From contig QMSU01000001.1 in NCBI GenBank assembly GCA_003650975.1, positions 1 to 22,219 on the forward strand: a stretch of 22,219 nucleotides of DNA, read 5' to 3'. The translations under genes and the position numbers were made by a program. Positions 20,316 to 22,219 of the stretch are shown here, piece after piece. This stretch comes from Thermoplasmata archaeon (GTDB lineage: Archaea; Thermoplasmatota; E2; UBA202; JdFR-43). Within the stretch, counting starts at the first letter, position 1; each line of letters begins with the position of its first letter. A model generated the notes under the pieces. That model was given only the letters and a program-made list of their open reading frames with translations. It was not told the DNA's origin and made no database searches.

Positions 20316-22219
20316 ATGAAGAAGTTCATCATCGTGGCCATATCCTTCTTTTTTCTCTTTATTATAGCGGAGGCCCGCGGGAATGTGTTCTGCGAGGAGG
20401 CCACCACCACCACATGCCATGCCTGTCCCGCCGTTTCGGATATTCTGCATGACATTTATACCTCCGGCCAGTACCCGTTTTATTACGTATCTCTGGTTGC
20501 CGATAAAAACGGCGATGCAGCAGCACGAGCATCATATTACAATGTGTACGGCTATCCCACCACGTTTTTTGATGGTGGCTATGAGGTCATATTCGGAAAG
20601 AAGAGCAGGGAGACCTTTGAGAATGCCATACAGTCCTCTCTTCAGAGGGAGAGAAGCGATATCACGCTCACCCTGAATCTCAAATGGCTTGGAGGCAATG
20701 CAGTGGAGGTGCATCTCACGGTGCACAACAACGAAAACGTGGAATATGACGGCATTCTGAAGGTGTATATGGTGGAACCCACATCCCGCTGGAACAACGA
20801 TGCAGGGGAACCCTACCATTTTGGATTCCTGGGATATGCGGTAAATGAGGCGGTGACACTCGCCGCAGGGGAACAGGTGGAAAACACCGTGGTGTGGAAT
20901 GCCTCGCATCACGGATATGAGATACACAGGGACAACATAATGGCAATAGCGGTGGTATTCGATTCTGCGGGGAATACTTCCTACTCGGACCCGCCTGACA
21001 ATAACCATCCGTTTGTCGCCCACTATGTGGATGCATGCACCGCCGGGAAACCCCCGCCAGATTCTCCGCCATCACTCTCATTTCTTGCCACGCCTGAAAA
21101 TGTGTACGGATACCGGAACTGCACTTTTGAGTGGCAGGGGAGTGATGACTTCGGAAACGTGCTGTTTTCATACAGACTGGAGGGATACGAAGCAGAATGG
21201 CACACCTGGGGGGATGAAACCTCTGCCATCTATACCGATTTGCCCGACGGGGAGTATACCTTCCTGCTCAGGGGAAAGGACAGCATCGGCCAGGTGAGCG
21301 AGATTTCATGGAAGTTCACCGTGGATACGGGTCCGCCCACCGTGGTGGACCACCGCCCGCAATCAGGTGAGAGGAATGTGCCCATCTACACCACAATAAA
21401 GATAACATTTTCCCATGCCATGAATAAAACATCCGTTCTTCAGGGGATGCACATCGAACCCCCGGTATCCTATACTGTCCAGTGGAATGACGGCAGCGAG
21501 GTAACTATCCATCCACAGAGTCTTGCCCACGAGACAACATATACTGTTACCCTAAGAAATGCAAGGAGGGTGAGCGGACAGATGATGGGCCAGTATTCCT
21601 TTTCCTTCGAAACATCTGCAGAAGACGAGAATCCGCCGTATGTGATATCTGCACATCCCTTCAACGATGAACTCGAGAAGGGCACCATTGACATCATCTT
21701 TTCGGAACCCATGGATACTCTCCTTCACAATGCCATTCTCGTGGAACCGTGGATCTCATTTTCTCCCATCTGGAAGGATAATGATACCCTTCTCTCCCTC
21801 CAGTTCCAGGATTACATACCGGGGACCTATCGCATCACCATAACCGATTATATCACAGACAAAAGCGGCAATTTCATGCAGGAGAATTTCTCCTTTGAGG
21901 TGTATATCACGCAACCGGAAGTTATCTATACAAGCATAGAGAACGGCGAGAAAAATGTTGGCACCCATACCACGCTGCAGATAAAATTCTCACATGAGAT
22001 GGACAGAGAATCCGTGGAGGAGAATCTCGCCATCTCTCCTTCATGCACCTATGACAAATCCTGGGAAGATACCACACTGTTCATCGAGCTGAAGCTCGAG
22101 CAGGGAAAAACCTATCATGTGACCATTGCATCCGGTGCGCATGATGTGAGGAACATCTCCCTGAAAGAACCCCTCTCTCTCAGCTTCTCCACCGTGCCCG
22201 AAATTACACGAGACTCATC
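20316..22219 (+). CDS. Exported thioredoxin-fold protein with repeated Ig-like domains, 3' end missing
   Basis: The frame starts at ATG 20316, four bases after the previous stop, and runs off the right edge with 634 complete codons. A signal peptide (MKKFIIVAISFFFLFIIAEA) leads into a thioredoxin-like domain at about 23-110. It has a CHAC redox site (Cys34, Cys37) and a likely cis-proline at 81 in GYPTTFFDGG. A linker domain follows to about 245. A Y_Y_Y-like strand domain lies at about 258-337 (SYRLEGYEAEW, LPDGEYTFLLRGKD). Three Ig-like (Big_5-type) repeats lie at about 342-433, 440-530 and 535-627, each with (K/D)I(T/I/K)FS.(A/P/E)M near its start. It probably acts outside the cell on thiols or disulfides (inference). 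The C-terminal anchor is not visible. Confidence 0.85.
   Translation, partial: MKKFIIVAISFFFLFIIAEARGNVFCEEATTTTCHACPAVSDILHDIYTSGQYPFYYVSLVADKNGDAAARASYYNVYGYPTTFFDGGYEVIFGKKSRETFENAIQSSLQRERSDITLTLNLKWLGGNAVEVHLTVHNNENVEYDGILKVYMVEPTSRWNNDAGEPYHFGFLGYAVNEAVTLAAGEQVENTVVWNASHHGYEIHRDNIMAIAVVFDSAGNTSYSDPPDNNHPFVAHYVDACTAGKPPPDSPPSLSFLATPENVYGYRNCTFEWQGSDDFGNVLFSYRLEGYEAEWHTWGDETSAIYTDLPDGEYTFLLRGKDSIGQVSEISWKFTVDTGPPTVVDHRPQSGERNVPIYTTIKITFSHAMNKTSVLQGMHIEPPVSYTVQWNDGSEVTIHPQSLAHETTYTVTLRNARRVSGQMMGQYSFSFETSAEDENPPYVISAHPFNDELEKGTIDIIFSEPMDTLLHNAILVEPWISFSPIWKDNDTLLSLQFQDYIPGTYRITITDYITDKSGNFMQENFSFEVYITQPEVIYTSIENGEKNVGTHTTLQIKFSHEMDRESVEENLAISPSCTYDKSWEDTTLFIELKLEQGKTYHVTIASGAHDVRNISLKEPLSLSFSTVPEITRDS

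Noticed and set aside
1..22219. CRISPR array, rRNA, insertion sequence or integrase
   Set aside because: I saw no regularly spaced repeats, no rRNA-like sequence and no transposase or integrase motif in any frame. Beside the tRNA, the inverted repeats at 6059-6217 lack a clear att-type duplication of the tRNA end.

Overview
The window is archaeal and most likely from a Thermoplasmatota-like euryarchaeote (inference, moderate confidence). The evidence is a 14-gene Mbh-type membrane-bound [NiFe] hydrogenase operon, AT-rich TATA boxes about 22-27 bases upstream of start codons, a tRNA without an encoded CCA, a MOFRL-type glycerate 2-kinase, and secreted proteins with a PGF-type C-terminal sorting signal. 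Base composition is near balanced, except for a visibly AT-richer stretch around 8290-9580.

Layout. 2-148 is the 3' end of a gene that enters from the left. 214-3396 encodes a large secreted multidomain protein (beta-propeller, two ASH-type Ig domains, FG-GAP propeller, two C-terminal repeats). 3429-6258 holds housekeeping genes: a PEBP/YbhB-family protein (-), glycerate 2-kinase (+), and a two-gene unit of a 2[4Fe-4S] ferredoxin and a Nfu-type Fe-S scaffold (-), followed by a structured 330-base gap. 6259-7222 holds tRNA-Gly(GCC) and an SPL-type radical SAM protein.

7253-10909 (-) is a compact cassette of four genes with no recognisable function: a protein with a duplicated N-terminal module, an intracellular FecR-domain protein with a cysteine cluster, and two zinc-ribbon proteins with 16 cysteines each. 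The reading frames overlap or nearly touch, so the four are probably made together. This is the best candidate in the window for an undescribed system.

11134-19080 (+) is a complete mbhA-N operon. Mrp-antiporter-like subunits (A-H) come first, then MbhI and the hydrogenase and membrane-anchor module (J-N). All 13 gene junctions overlap by 1 to 8 bases. Ferredoxin-derived electrons should enter through MbhN, pass through MbhJ to the NiFe site of MbhL and reduce protons to H2, while the membrane arm moves ions. All four NiFe cysteine ligands and all Fe-S ligands are present.

19200-22219 (+) is a run of three exported proteins: PKD/Ig-like, a PGF-anchored Ig-like protein, and a thioredoxin-fold protein with repeated Ig-like domains that runs off the right edge.

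Genes at the head of transcription units tend to have a TATA box too close to the start codon to leave a leader, while genes inside units have good Shine-Dalgarno sequences.
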